64,000 bases of DNA. It comes from an uncultured Flavobacteriaceae bacterium. GTDB taxonomy: Bacteria > Bacteroidota > Bacteroidia > Flavobacteriales > Flavobacteriaceae. The translations under genes and the position numbers were made by a program. The notes beneath the pieces are model-generated. The model was not told the DNA's origin. It worked only from the letters and a program-made list of their open reading frames with translations, and did not search any database. Location: the NCBI GenBank assembly GCA_947495135.1, contig CANLXN010000005.1, positions 62,001 through 126,000 of the forward strand, written 5' to 3'. This document shows, piece by piece, positions 34,089-42,778 of the stretch; the first letter of the stretch is position 1; each line of letters starts with the position of its first letter.

Positions 34089-36585
34089 CATTAAATTTCA
34101 TATAATTTTTATCCTCTGTCTATTTTCAGGACTTCAATTACAAGGGCAAAACTCAAAACAGAAAGTTCCAGTTTCTGAGGTACTGGAGCAAATCAAGCAA
34201 GTACATTCTATTATTTTTAATTACGAGAGTAGCCTTTTAAAAGACATTACTGTAATACCGCCGCCACAAGATATTGGTCTTTCAGCAAAGATTAAGAATC
34301 TTGAAAAACAAACAAATCTAGTATTTCAGAAGGTTGGCGATTTAGTATATACTATCTCAAAAACGATACAATTGTGTGGTTACATCAAGGGTTCCGAATT
34401 CCAGGAGCCACTTATAGGAGCGACCATTGTAAGTGAGTTTACTAATACGGTGACTGATGAGAACGGTTATTTTGAAATCGAATTGAAATCTCAAAATGAG
34501 ATATTAATTATTCGACATATTGGGTTCAAGACTATTGAACGCCGTATAGACTATTTTAATTTAGAAAGTTGTGGAACAATAACAATGTTGGTACAGCGAG
34601 AAGTTATTGCTCCAGTGCTTGTTGAGGGTTATCTTATTAAGGGTATCGATAAAAGACAAGATTGGTCTACCTCAATTGATTACAAAAGGTTTACACTGTT
34701 GCCAGGTCTCATAGAATCTGATGTGTTGCAAACCGTACAGGCATTGCCAAGTATTTTAAGTGTTGATGAAACAGTTTCTAACATAAACATTAGAGGAGGT
34801 TCTAACGACCAAAACTTGATTCTTTGGGACGATATAAAAATGTATCAGACAGGACACTTTTTTGGTCTAATATCAAGTTTTAACCCTCTAATGACCCAAA
34901 CGGCTAATGTCATTAATAATGGCTCGGATGTATCGCTGACTGATGGAGTCTCTGGAACGATACATATGCAGACGGACAAACAAGTTGACTCAAAATTTAA
35001 TGGTGTTTTTGGGCTTAATTTTTTGAATGCAGAATTGTTTTCAAACATTCCCATAGGTGATAAATCGTCTCTACAAATTGCCTCCAGAAAATCTTTAGAT
35101 GATTTTGTTAGAACCCCAACGTATCAAGTTTATTTTGATAGAATAACCCAAGATACAGAAGCGGAAAACAACGTAGCAAACGTTACTAATTCAAATCAAG
35201 AATTTGATTTTTATGACGCCTCGATTCGATGGTTATATGAACCATCTGATAAAGACCAAATTCGGTTAAATTTTATCCTTATAAACAATGATTTAGGCTT
35301 CAATGAAACTGCTGATTTTAATGGCGTGTCAAGAACAAGACGTAGTAATATATCTCAAAACAGTCTCGCTATTGGGCTTAACTATAAAAGACATTGGAAT
35401 GACAAATTTTCTTCGACTTTTAATGTTTACAATAACGAATATAAGCTTGAAGCTTTAAATGCAGATGTATTAAGCAACCAGTTACAATTGCAAGAAAACG
35501 TTGTCTCAGAAACAAGTGTCACACTAAACAATCGATATGAACAAAACCAATGGCGTTTTAACTTCGGTTATCAATTTACAGAAACAGAGGTTATTAATTT
35601 AAACGATATTGATTTACCTCGATTTGTAAGACGTGATGAAGAAATTTTAAGAGAGCACGCAGCTTTTAGTCAAGCTTGGTATAGAAATGATACTAATGAC
35701 TTTTCGGTTAGAGGTGGCGTAAGAGCGAATTACTTAACGCGTTTTGAAAAATTAATTATCGAGCCAAGATTGAGTGTAAGAAAATCTATTGGAGAATCTA
35801 TCGAAATAGAAGCACAGGGCGAATTTAAACACCAAAGCACATCACAGATTGTCAATTTTCAGAATGACTTCTTAGGAATAGAGAAAAGACGTTGGCAGTT
35901 AACGGATAATGATAGTATTCCCGTTGTTCAGAGCAAACAAGCCTCACTAGGAATTGTCTACAAAAAGAACGGATGGTTACTGGATGCAAAGGGATATTAT
36001 AAAAACGTAAATGGCATAACCACCCAAAGTCAAAGCCTTACTACCAAATATGAGTTTGCTAAAGAAAGTGGGAGTTATGACGCTCTCGGTTTTGAGTTTT
36101 TATGTAGAAAGAAATTAAACAACTTCAACAGTTGGTTGGGATATTCTTATATAAACAATACGTATACTTTTGAAACGCTAGAAGAAATCGAGTTTCCTAG
36201 CAATTTTGATATAACCCATTCAGTTACGCTGGGAACAACCTTCAGTACTGCATCTTGGAATATTTCAGCAGGAGTAAATTACAGAACAGGAAAGCCCACT
36301 TCCATTCCTTTAATAAATAATGAGATAGTTGATGATGATGTTAATTTCGACAGAGCAAATAATGAACGATTATTCGATTATTTAAGAGTTGATGCTTCTG
36401 CAATTTATAAGTTCAAATTAAGCGACACTTTCCGGTCAGAAATTGGAGCATCTGTATGGAATGTATCAAATAGAGAAAATGCCATTAACAATTATTACAG
36501 AGTGAATGAGGTTGATACTGTAGATAAATTTTCAAGATTCTCCTTAGGTTTAACCACTAATGCTGTGGTTAGGTTGTATTTTTAA
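34081..36585 (+). CDS. TonB-dependent receptor with STN-like and carboxypeptidase-regulatory domains
   Basis: This 834-residue outer-membrane protein has signal peptide MSSIKFHIIFILCLFSGLQL. An STN-like secretin/TonB signalling domain occupies residues 30-95. A CarboxypepD_reg-like domain follows at 98-180 (PLIGATIVSEF, DENGYFEIEL). The plug is at about 185-300 (VNIRGGSNDQNLILWDDI-like pattern), then a 22-strand barrel ending in Phe. With its own ECF sigma and FecR it forms a ligand-sensing transducer. The ligand is unknown and no SusD-like partner is adjacent, so it may take up a siderophore or small molecule rather than a glycan. Confidence 0.85.
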   Translation: MSSIKFHIIFILCLFSGLQLQGQNSKQKVPVSEVLEQIKQVHSIIFNYESSLLKDITVIPPPQDIGLSAKIKNLEKQTNLVFQKVGDLVYTISKTIQLCGYIKGSEFQEPLIGATIVSEFTNTVTDENGYFEIELKSQNEILIIRHIGFKTIERRIDYFNLESCGTITMLVQREVIAPVLVEGYLIKGIDKRQDWSTSIDYKRFTLLPGLIESDVLQTVQALPSILSVDETVSNINIRGGSNDQNLILWDDIKMYQTGHFFGLISSFNPLMTQTANVINNGSDVSLTDGVSGTIHMQTDKQVDSKFNGVFGLNFLNAELFSNIPIGDKSSLQIASRKSLDDFVRTPTYQVYFDRITQDTEAENNVANVTNSNQEFDFYDASIRWLYEPSDKDQIRLNFILINNDLGFNETADFNGVSRTRRSNISQNSLAIGLNYKRHWNDKFSSTFNVYNNEYKLEALNADVLSNQLQLQENVVSETSVTLNNRYEQNQWRFNFGYQFTETEVINLNDIDLPRFVRRDEEILREHAAFSQAWYRNDTNDFSVRGGVRANYLTRFEKLIIEPRLSVRKSIGESIEIEAQGEFKHQSTSQIVNFQNDFLGIEKRRWQLTDNDSIPVVQSKQASLGIVYKKNGWLLDAKGYYKNVNGITTQSQSLTTKYEFAKESGSYDALGFEFLCRKKLNNFNSWLGYSYINNTYTFETLEEIEFPSNFDITHSVTLGTTFSTASWNISAGVNYRTGKPTSIPLINNEIVDDDVNFDRANNERLFDYLRVDASAIYKFKLSDTFRSEIGASVWNVSNRENAINNYYRVNEVDTVDKFSRFSLGLTTNAVVRLYF

Positions 36586-36614
36586 AGTTTGCCCCTAACT
36601 TCGCATAACACCCA

Positions 36615-36649
36615 CTTTAAATTTTCCTTAGAATTAAAATGTAAATTGC
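36615..36649 (+). promoter_or_regulatory. Shared regulon promoter upstream of the response regulator
   Basis: Element CTTTAAATTTTCCTTAGAAT (36615-36634), then a 7-nt gap, then a TAnnTTTG-like box TAAATTGC (36642-36649), 15 nt before the start codon. The same layout recurs at 39637 and 42681. The CTTTAAA/CCTTAGAAT halves have an 11-bp period, as in OmpR-family direct-repeat sites. Confidence 0.5.
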
Positions 36650-36664
36650 TTTAATTTTAAGACT

Positions 36665-37339
36665 ATGAAAATACTCATTGCCGAAGATGAAATTGCACTG
36701 CAACGTTCTATCCAAGTGTACTTGGAACGTGATGGCAATGTGTGCGAGGTAGCTTCAGACTTTAATGAAGCTCAGGAAAAAGTCGCCCTTTACGACTATG
36801 ACATTATTATCCTCGATATTAATCTGGAAACAGGAAGTGGTCTCGATGTATTGCGCACCATCAAGAAAGCTCAAAAGAAGGTAGGCATTGTCATTATCTC
36901 AGCAAACAGCTCGTTAGAAGATAAGCTCGAGGGCTTAGACTTAGGGGCAGACGATTATATTACAAAACCTTTCCATCTTGCAGAATTAAATTCGCGTATA
37001 AAAGCAGTGCTGCGTCGTGGCAAATTTGGAGGTAACGACACCATAGAATTTCAAGAAATTAGAGTAGATACTAGGTCTAGAACTGCTTATGTAGATGATG
37101 TGGCAATTACGCTCACGCGAAAGGAATACGACTTACTTTTATTCTTTATTTCTAACAAAGGGCGTGTGCTGTCTAAAGAAATTATTGCTGAGCATTTATG
37201 GGGCGATAATAGCGATTTGCTTGACAACTTTGATTTTATATACGTACACATTAATAATTTGAGGAAAAAACTCAAAAATGCAGGCGCACGCTATATTAAA
37301 ACAGCCTATGGAAGCGGCTATAAATTCATTTCAGAATAA
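36665..37339 (+). CDS. OmpR-family response regulator
   Basis: In this 224-residue protein the receiver domain spans residues 1-118, with acidic pair EDE near the start, phospho-acceptor Asp in IIILDINLETGSG (about residue 51), Ser/Thr in VIISAN and Lys in YITKPF. The winged-helix output domain spans 128-224 (TLTRKEYDLLLFFISNKGRV ... YGSGYKFI). It is followed without a gap by its sensor kinase. A 20-nt promoter element upstream is shared with two envelope operons, so it probably autoregulates and controls them. It resembles PmrA/QseB-type regulators of lipid A modification, by context only. Confidence 0.88.
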   Translation: MKILIAEDEIALQRSIQVYLERDGNVCEVASDFNEAQEKVALYDYDIIILDINLETGSGLDVLRTIKKAQKKVGIVIISANSSLEDKLEGLDLGADDYITKPFHLAELNSRIKAVLRRGKFGGNDTIEFQEIRVDTRSRTAYVDDVAITLTRKEYDLLLFFISNKGRVLSKEIIAEHLWGDNSDLLDNFDFIYVHINNLRKKLKNAGARYIKTAYGSGYKFISE

Positions 37340-38602
37340 ATGGCACAACAAAAAACATCAAGGCTACTCCGCAAGGCATCCATTAATTTTCTTTTAATGA
37401 GTGCCGCATTGCTCATACTTACGGCAGCAGCACTTTTCATTTACACGAGGACACTTCTTGATAATGAGATTGAAGAAGAGTTGTACTCTCAAGTGGCATT
37501 TATAGAGAAAAATATACAGGAAGGTAATCAACCAAAGTCCATAGAGCCTATCCTTTCTATTAAGCGTATTTCAGCAGAACGCCTTACTACAGTTAGAGAT
37601 ACTTTGATGTATGACCCTAGACAGGACGAGGTAGAACTGTTCAAGGAATTGTCCAAATCGGCAAATACTACAAACGGGGTTTATGAGATTAAAGTACGCA
37701 CCTTAATTATTGAATCCGAAGATATTTTTGTCGGAATCATTGTTTCATTTTTATCCATCTTAGCTATTGCATTCCTTATTGTATTCTTTATTAATAAGTC
37801 TAGAAATGAGAGAATGTGGAAACCATTTTTCACAAGTTTAGATAAACTCAGAACCTTTTCATTTGACACTAAAGAACCCATCGTTTTTGAATCTTCAAAT
37901 ATTCAAGAATTCAATGACCTAAACATAGGGTTGAATGAGCTGGTTACAAAAATTAGAGGTGATTACAATAACTTAAAACAGTTTACTGAAGATGTGTCGC
38001 ACGAGGCGCAAACACCACTCGCGATAATGCAAGCTAAGATTGAAAATATTATCAATCAAAACGGTATTTCAGACACCCAATACGAAGAACTCAATTCCAT
38101 TCAAAAGGATATAAAACGACTTACTCAGTTGAATAAGCGTCTCATTTTATTGGCCAAAATTGATAACGACCAATTTGCCAATGCTCAGTTTATAGACTTA
38201 GAGTCTCTTATTAAAGAGCGCGTTGTAGATTTTAAAGACCTCTCCGAGAATACATTTTCGGTCGAAGTTAAGCCTAATTCAAAAATTAAAATTGACACCT
38301 ATTTGGCTGAGATTTTAGTGAACAACTTGTTGAGTAATGCCATAAAGTATAGTGTGCCTAAGAGTACCATTCACATAAAGGCTAGTAGCTTAATGATTGA
38401 AGTTTCAAATACAGGAAACGCTACATTAAAAAATCCAGAGAAGATTTTTGAACGTTTTTATAAAGAAGGCGCAAGTAAAAAAGCCACAGGTTTAGGGCTG
38501 TCTATCGTAAACAAAATTTGTACATACTATAAGTTTAAACCCTCATATCGCTTTCGCGAAAGCGAACACTTGCATCAATTTAGAATAGATTTTTCTGGAT
38601 AA
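37340..38602 (+). CDS. Sensor histidine kinase
   Basis: This 420-residue inner-membrane kinase has membrane segments at about residues 13-34 and 128-152 flanking a ~95-residue periplasmic sensor. The HisKA phospho-acceptor is in EDVSHEAQTPLAIMQ (about 225). The HATPase part shows N-box NNLLSNAIKYS and G2 box TGLGLSIVNKI. It starts directly after the response regulator stop and ends 1 bp before the convergent epimerase gene. The stimulus is unknown; its link to envelope genes suggests a membrane stress or cationic peptide. A perfect 16-bp palindrome lies in its 3' end. Confidence 0.88.
   Translation: MAQQKTSRLLRKASINFLLMSAALLILTAAALFIYTRTLLDNEIEEELYSQVAFIEKNIQEGNQPKSIEPILSIKRISAERLTTVRDTLMYDPRQDEVELFKELSKSANTTNGVYEIKVRTLIIESEDIFVGIIVSFLSILAIAFLIVFFINKSRNERMWKPFFTSLDKLRTFSFDTKEPIVFESSNIQEFNDLNIGLNELVTKIRGDYNNLKQFTEDVSHEAQTPLAIMQAKIENIINQNGISDTQYEELNSIQKDIKRLTQLNKRLILLAKIDNDQFANAQFIDLESLIKERVVDFKDLSENTFSVEVKPNSKIKIDTYLAEILVNNLLSNAIKYSVPKSTIHIKASSLMIEVSNTGNATLKNPEKIFERFYKEGASKKATGLGLSIVNKICTYYKFKPSYRFRESEHLHQFRIDFSG
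38549..38564. repeat. Perfect 16-bp palindrome CGCTTTCGCGAAAGCG
   Basis: This is the longest, fully symmetric copy of the dispersed palindrome. It lies inside the kinase gene and encodes in frame RFRESE. Confidence 0.75.
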
Positions 38603-38603
38603 T

Positions 38604-39551
38604 CTATAGCGTTTTGAGTAATGATTTTGCCCATAAAATCTGCTCTTGTACACCTTTTTCTAGCGTAACAATAGGATTATAACCTAATAGTTTTCTTGCC
38701 TTGTCAATCACGGCAAGCGTTCGGTCTTGGTCTCCACTTCTGGCTGGCAGTTTTTTAATATCAATAGTAGTATTTAGTAAACGTTCTACTGCGTCTATTC
38801 CCTCTTTTGTGGTGTACTCTCTATCAATACCTAGATTGATTATTTGACCGTCACATTTGGCTTCCTTTCCGATACAAGCGACAATACCATCTATAATATC
38901 ATTGATGTGTGTAAAACTACGTTTGTGAGAAAGGCTTCCTTCAAACAATGGGAACGGTTCATTTTTTAACCCACAATGTATGAGTTTTGTAAAAAGCTTG
39001 TCTGGGCGCTCTCGTGAGCCATATACCGAGTAAAGTCGTAACGAACAAGCCTTAAACTCCTTTGCTCTTGAACCTGCAAGAACCAGTTGTTCTGCAGCCA
39101 ACTTTGTTACGCCATAATTAGATATTGGTTGTGCTATCTTTTCCTCGTTACAAGAAACATCTTTGCCGTAAATAGAAGATGTACCAATATTTACAAACAA
39201 TTCTAAGTTCAAAAATTGCTGTGCAAAATCTACTAGATTTTCAGTAGCAATGACATTGTTTTTAAGGTAGCTGTCAAAACTAGAAGTAGCAGCAATACCT
39301 GGTTGTGCAGCACAATGAAAGATGTAGTCAAAATCTACAGGTAAAGACATTACTAGGTCTGGTAAGCTCAAATCCCGTTCTACCATCTTAACACCAGCAT
39401 CTTTTAATACGCGAGCGTTTTCTCTTTTAAGTGTAGGTGAGTAATAGCTATTAAAGTTGTCTAAACCTACAACTGTATGCTCCATCTTTGCAAGTCTTTC
39501 GGCAAGATGAGAGCCTATAAAACCAGCAGCTCCAGTGACTAAAATTTTCAA
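38604..39551 (-). CDS. NAD-dependent sugar-nucleotide epimerase
   Basis: This 315-residue short-chain dehydrogenase-type protein has Rossmann motif VTGAAGFIGSHLAERL (residues 4-19), catalytic Ser/Thr in NIGTSSIYG and the Tyr-x3-Lys pair in SNYGVTKLAAEQ. Its substrate part resembles UDP-glucuronate or UDP-glucose 4-epimerases (RLYSVYGSRERPDKLF). It would supply an activated sugar for the glycolipid cluster on the other strand. It diverges from the GT2 gene; the shared 140-bp region carries the conserved 20-nt element. Confidence 0.85.
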   Translation of the reverse strand: MKILVTGAAGFIGSHLAERLAKMEHTVVGLDNFNSYYSPTLKRENARVLKDAGVKMVERDLSLPDLVMSLPVDFDYIFHCAAQPGIAATSSFDSYLKNNVIATENLVDFAQQFLNLELFVNIGTSSIYGKDVSCNEEKIAQPISNYGVTKLAAEQLVLAGSRAKEFKACSLRLYSVYGSRERPDKLFTKLIHCGLKNEPFPLFEGSLSHKRSFTHINDIIDGIVACIGKEAKCDGQIINLGIDREYTTKEGIDAVERLLNTTIDIKKLPARSGDQDRTLAVIDKARKLLGYNPIVTLEKGVQEQILWAKSLLKTL

Positions 39552-39636
39552 GTTAAAAAGGGATTTAATTTATAAAGAAAAACACTTTATAACATCAAAA
39601 AAAACTTTCTACACTTTATTTTAAAAAACCTCAAAA

Positions 39637-39671
39637 CTTAAAAGTTTCTTTAGAATTGGGTCTTACTATTG
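39637..39671 (+). promoter_or_regulatory. Shared regulon promoter upstream of the GT2 operon
   Basis: CTTAAAAGTTTCTTTAGAAT (39637-39656), then 7 nt, then TACTATTG (39664-39671), a one-mismatch TAnnTTTG box. The start codon (TTG 39692) is 21 nt further on. The layout is the same as at 36615 and 42681. Confidence 0.5.
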
Positions 39672-39691
39672 TGAGTTAAATTGCATATTTT

Positions 39692-40411
39692 TTGAAGACA
39701 ACAAACGACCTAACTATCATTGTTCCAGTATATAATGAACAGGATAACCTTGCTAGGGTTCAGAAAGAATTACAGGCATATATAGACATTGCAAAAGTAC
39801 CCACACAAGTGCTATTTGTCAATGATGGCTCTAAAGATGAGAGCCAGCAAATGATAGAGGAAATTTGTTTCTCCTATTCAGATTTTCATTACATCTCGTT
39901 CGATAAAAACTATGGGTTAAGTGCTGCCATAAAAGCAGGATTTGACCACGTAGAAACTTCGTTAACGGGTTATATCGATGCAGACCTTCAGACCGCTCCT
40001 AAAGACTTTAATTTGCTCCTGGAGCATATTGAGGATTACGATTTGGTTACAGGTGTACGAGCAGCCCGAAAAGATTCTTTTGTAAAGAATACCTCTTCTA
40101 AAGTAGCCAATAGTATCCGTCGTGCGTTTACAAAAGACGGGATGGATGATACAGGCTGTCCGTTAAAAATTATTAAGACAGATTATGCAAAGCGCATTCC
40201 TATGTTTAGAGGTTTGCACCGTTTTCTTCCTGCTATGATTCTTTTGCAAAAAGGTACGGTAAAGCAAGTGCCTGTAAGCCATTTTGAACGTATCGCTGGT
40301 ACGGCAAATTTTGGATTATGGAATAGATTGCTTGGCCCGTTAATGGACTGTTTTGCATATCTCTGGATGAAGAAAAAGTACATCAATTATAGAGTAGGCA
40401 AGCAAGGATGA
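39692..40411 (+). CDS. Family 2 glycosyltransferase (ArnC/DPM-like)
   Basis: This 239-residue GT-A fold enzyme has NDLTIIVPVYNEQDNL at the start, FVNDGSKDES (first DxD-like acidic motif) and YIDADLQTAP (DxD). DPM1- and ArnC-type enzymes link a sugar to polyprenyl phosphate; this one has no C-terminal membrane hairpin, only an amphipathic tail (CFAYLWMKKKYINYRVG). It starts at TTG, at the expected distance from the -7 box. It overlaps the LAB-N gene by 4 bp. It would supply the lipid-linked sugar used by the GT39 enzyme downstream. Confidence 0.85.
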   Translation: MKTTNDLTIIVPVYNEQDNLARVQKELQAYIDIAKVPTQVLFVNDGSKDESQQMIEEICFSYSDFHYISFDKNYGLSAAIKAGFDHVETSLTGYIDADLQTAPKDFNLLLEHIEDYDLVTGVRAARKDSFVKNTSSKVANSIRRAFTKDGMDDTGCPLKIIKTDYAKRIPMFRGLHRFLPAMILLQKGTVKQVPVSHFERIAGTANFGLWNRLLGPLMDCFAYLWMKKKYINYRVGKQG

Positions 40412-41028
40412 GCAACTGGATAATTCTTGTTATTGGTTTTACCGCACAAATCCTGTTTTCTGCACGCTCTGTTATGCAATGGATAGTGTCAGAAAAGCAA
40501 AAGAAAGTACTTACGCCTATTCTGTTTTGGCAACTCAGTTTGTTGGCGTCATTTCTGCTTTTTGTCTACGGCTATTTACGCGATGATTTTGCCATAATGT
40601 TAGGTCAGTCCCTTACCTATTTCATTTACATCAGAAATATGCAGCTGCAAAAACAATGGCATTTACTCCCAAAATTGGTGCGGTGGTTTTTGTATGTTTT
40701 CCCAGCAATTATCCTATTTGTCGGTTACAACAATTCAGTCTATGATAGAGAAGTACTGTTTAGAAATGAGGACATACCATTATGGTTATTACTCTTGGGT
40801 GTAACGGCTCAAATCATTTTTACACTGCGTTTTGTGTACCAGTGGTTTTATTCAGAAAAGCGAAAGGAGTCTTCATTGCCAATGGGGTTCTGGTTACTTA
40901 GCCTCACTGGGTCATTACTCATCTTAACGTATGCAGTAATTCGTAAAGACCTTGTGCTATTGTCAGGGCATCTTTTAGGTTCATTTCTGTATACACGCAA
41001 TATAATCATCTTAAAACGTCAGCAATGA
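40408..41028 (+). CDS. Tandem-duplicated LAB-N (lipid A biosynthesis N-terminal) membrane protein
   Basis: This 206-residue protein is two copies of the LAB-N domain: residues 1-85 (GFTAQILFSARSVMQWIVSE, KQKKVLTPILFWQLSLLASF) and 115-206 (GVTAQIIFTLRFVYQWFYSE, KRKESSLPMGFWLLSLTGSL). Each has about three membrane helices. LAB-N single domains usually precede LpxB or pair with GT2 enzymes. The overlap with GT2 (ATGA) and with the GT39 gene (4 bp) makes a tight three-gene unit for lipid-linked sugar transfer. The exact biochemical role of LAB-N is not established. Confidence 0.85.
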   Translation: MSNWIILVIGFTAQILFSARSVMQWIVSEKQKKVLTPILFWQLSLLASFLLFVYGYLRDDFAIMLGQSLTYFIYIRNMQLQKQWHLLPKLVRWFLYVFPAIILFVGYNNSVYDREVLFRNEDIPLWLLLLGVTAQIIFTLRFVYQWFYSEKRKESSLPMGFWLLSLTGSLLILTYAVIRKDLVLLSGHLLGSFLYTRNIIILKRQQ

Positions 41029-42656
41029 GAAACTTTATAGAGAAACATCCATATCTCACTATTGTCATTGTTTGGCTTGGTATTTTCTGTTTACATCTTA
41101 GTGTCTTAGACCCTAATATTATGGAGGCGCGTAACTTTGTTACCGCTAGGGAAATGCTTACTGACGGCAACTGGTTACTCACGACAATGGATGGCTTTCC
41201 ACGTTATGAAAAACCACCACTACCTACTTGGCTTGTCGCTATTTCAGGAAGTATTTTTGGACTCGATAGCATTTGGGCATTACGACTACCATCGGCATTG
41301 GTTACGTTACTATTGATGTTGTTGTTGTTTACGCTTTCGCGAAAGCTCACACAACATAAAACCTACGCACTCATTGCAACACTTATTTTAGGTACTTCGT
41401 TTTTTGTCATTTTCGCAGGACGTAACGGGACGTGGGATATTTTTGCACATAGTTTTATGCTTTGCGGCATCTATTACTTATTTCAATTTTTTGAAAATCA
41501 CGATAAACGTTATCGCTATGCACTACTTGCAGGACTATTTATAGGCTTATCTTTTATGAGCAAAGGTCCAGTCTCTCATTATGGATTGATGCTTCCGTTT
41601 TTAATTGCCTATGGTTTTGTGTATAGGTTTAAAGGTTTCAAAAGTAAATGGCTAGCACTCATTTTAATGCTTATAATCATCGGTGCGCTGTCCTCGTGGT
41701 GGGCATATTACATTTATACACACGACATTACTGATGCCACACGTATTGCCGAAAAAGAATCAAGTAGATGGTTAGGCTATGAAGTAAAGCCATTCTATTA
41801 CTATTGGAGTTTCTTTACACAATCTGGAGTCTGGACGATTCCTGCTTTTGTATCATTGTTATATCCGTACTTAAAGTCGAGAGTGTTTCATAAAAAAGCC
41901 TATAGATTTGCGCTGTTTTGGACATTGGCTTCGGTGGTTTTATTATCATTAATACCTACAAAAAAATCACGCTATTTATTGCCCGTACTTATTCCATTAG
42001 CATTAACAACTGGTTTTTACATCGAATATCTTTTTAGGGCTTTTAGTACAAAAATTTCTAAGTGGGAAAAGCTGCCAGTCTATTTTAATTATGGACTCAT
42101 TGCTACGATTGGACTTATATTTCCCATTGGGGCTTATTTGTTTTTCGGGGCAAAACTAGAAGGACAATACGCGAGTTATATTCTCACGTCTATACTCTTA
42201 TTTACAACTGGAGTTTTCATTTGGAGCCAACTCATAAAGCGCAATTTTCCATATGTGTTTTTGGGTACAATAGCCTTTATCTTTTTTGTAGTGAGTGCTG
42301 GGTTTCCTTTAGCAAATGCAATTGTTGGGAATCCAACGTATAATTCCATTTCAAAACTCAACGAAAGTTCAATTCCCGTGTATACACTTCACGGTATTGC
42401 ACCAGAGTTGCTTTGGGATTACGGTAGAAAAACCACCCGCATTTCTAAAGCCGAATTACAATTGAAAGACCTTGGTGGAGAATTTGGAGTGATTGCCGCA
42501 ACAAGTGAAGATAAAGATGTACTGCAATTTTTAGATAAGTCGTACAAAGTCGAGTTTAGAGAAACCTTTGACTTAAATCCTGTAGATAGCACAAAAAGAG
42601 GACATAAGGGGCGTCTTAAAACGGATTACTACATCGTAAAAAAACTAGAAAAGTAA
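41025..42656 (+). CDS. GT39/ArnT-like membrane glycosyltransferase
   Basis: This 543-residue polytopic enzyme has about 11 membrane segments. Its N-terminal periplasmic loop carries acidic residues (LDPNIMEARNFVTAREM with Asp/Glu, then GFPRYEKPPLPTWL), the ArnT/PMT family signature. It transfers a sugar from polyprenyl phosphate to lipid A or another acceptor at the periplasmic face. A palindrome copy lies at 41332-41346. It is downstream of GT2 and LAB-N in one operon. The sugar cannot be read from sequence. Confidence 0.87.
   Translation: MRNFIEKHPYLTIVIVWLGIFCLHLSVLDPNIMEARNFVTAREMLTDGNWLLTTMDGFPRYEKPPLPTWLVAISGSIFGLDSIWALRLPSALVTLLLMLLLFTLSRKLTQHKTYALIATLILGTSFFVIFAGRNGTWDIFAHSFMLCGIYYLFQFFENHDKRYRYALLAGLFIGLSFMSKGPVSHYGLMLPFLIAYGFVYRFKGFKSKWLALILMLIIIGALSSWWAYYIYTHDITDATRIAEKESSRWLGYEVKPFYYYWSFFTQSGVWTIPAFVSLLYPYLKSRVFHKKAYRFALFWTLASVVLLSLIPTKKSRYLLPVLIPLALTTGFYIEYLFRAFSTKISKWEKLPVYFNYGLIATIGLIFPIGAYLFFGAKLEGQYASYILTSILLFTTGVFIWSQLIKRNFPYVFLGTIAFIFFVVSAGFPLANAIVGNPTYNSISKLNESSIPVYTLHGIAPELLWDYGRKTTRISKAELQLKDLGGEFGVIAATSEDKDVLQFLDKSYKVEFRETFDLNPVDSTKRGHKGRLKTDYYIVKKLEK
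41332..41346. repeat. Dispersed palindrome CGCTTTCGCGAAAGC
   Basis: This copy of the TTTCGCGAAA palindrome lies inside the GT39 gene and encodes in frame TLSRKL. Confidence 0.65.
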
Positions 42657-42665
42657 ATCTTTAGA

Positions 42666-42715
42666 TTTCCTTTAGAATGTCTTAAAATTTCATTTAGAAT
42701 CAGGTAGCATATTTG
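42666..42715 (+). promoter_or_regulatory. Shared regulon promoter with extra half-site upstream of the PAP2 operon
   Basis: CTTAAAATTTCATTTAGAAT (42681-42700), 7 nt, then CATATTTG (42708-42715). A second TTTCCTTTAGAAT at 42666-42678 lies exactly 22 bp upstream of TTTCATTTAGAAT (42688-42700), two helical turns. The PAP2 start codon is at 42779. Confidence 0.55.
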
Positions 42716-42778
42716 CAGGGTAACTTAAAAACAGCTCCGCTTATACAGAACATTTACCTTATCCTTTAAATGAAATAA

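Noticed and set aside
36665-38602. RteA/RteB two-component system of CTnDOT for the regulator-kinase pair.
   Set aside because: The regulator is OmpR-type with a winged helix, not the NtrC-type RteB, and its promoter motif links it to envelope genes.
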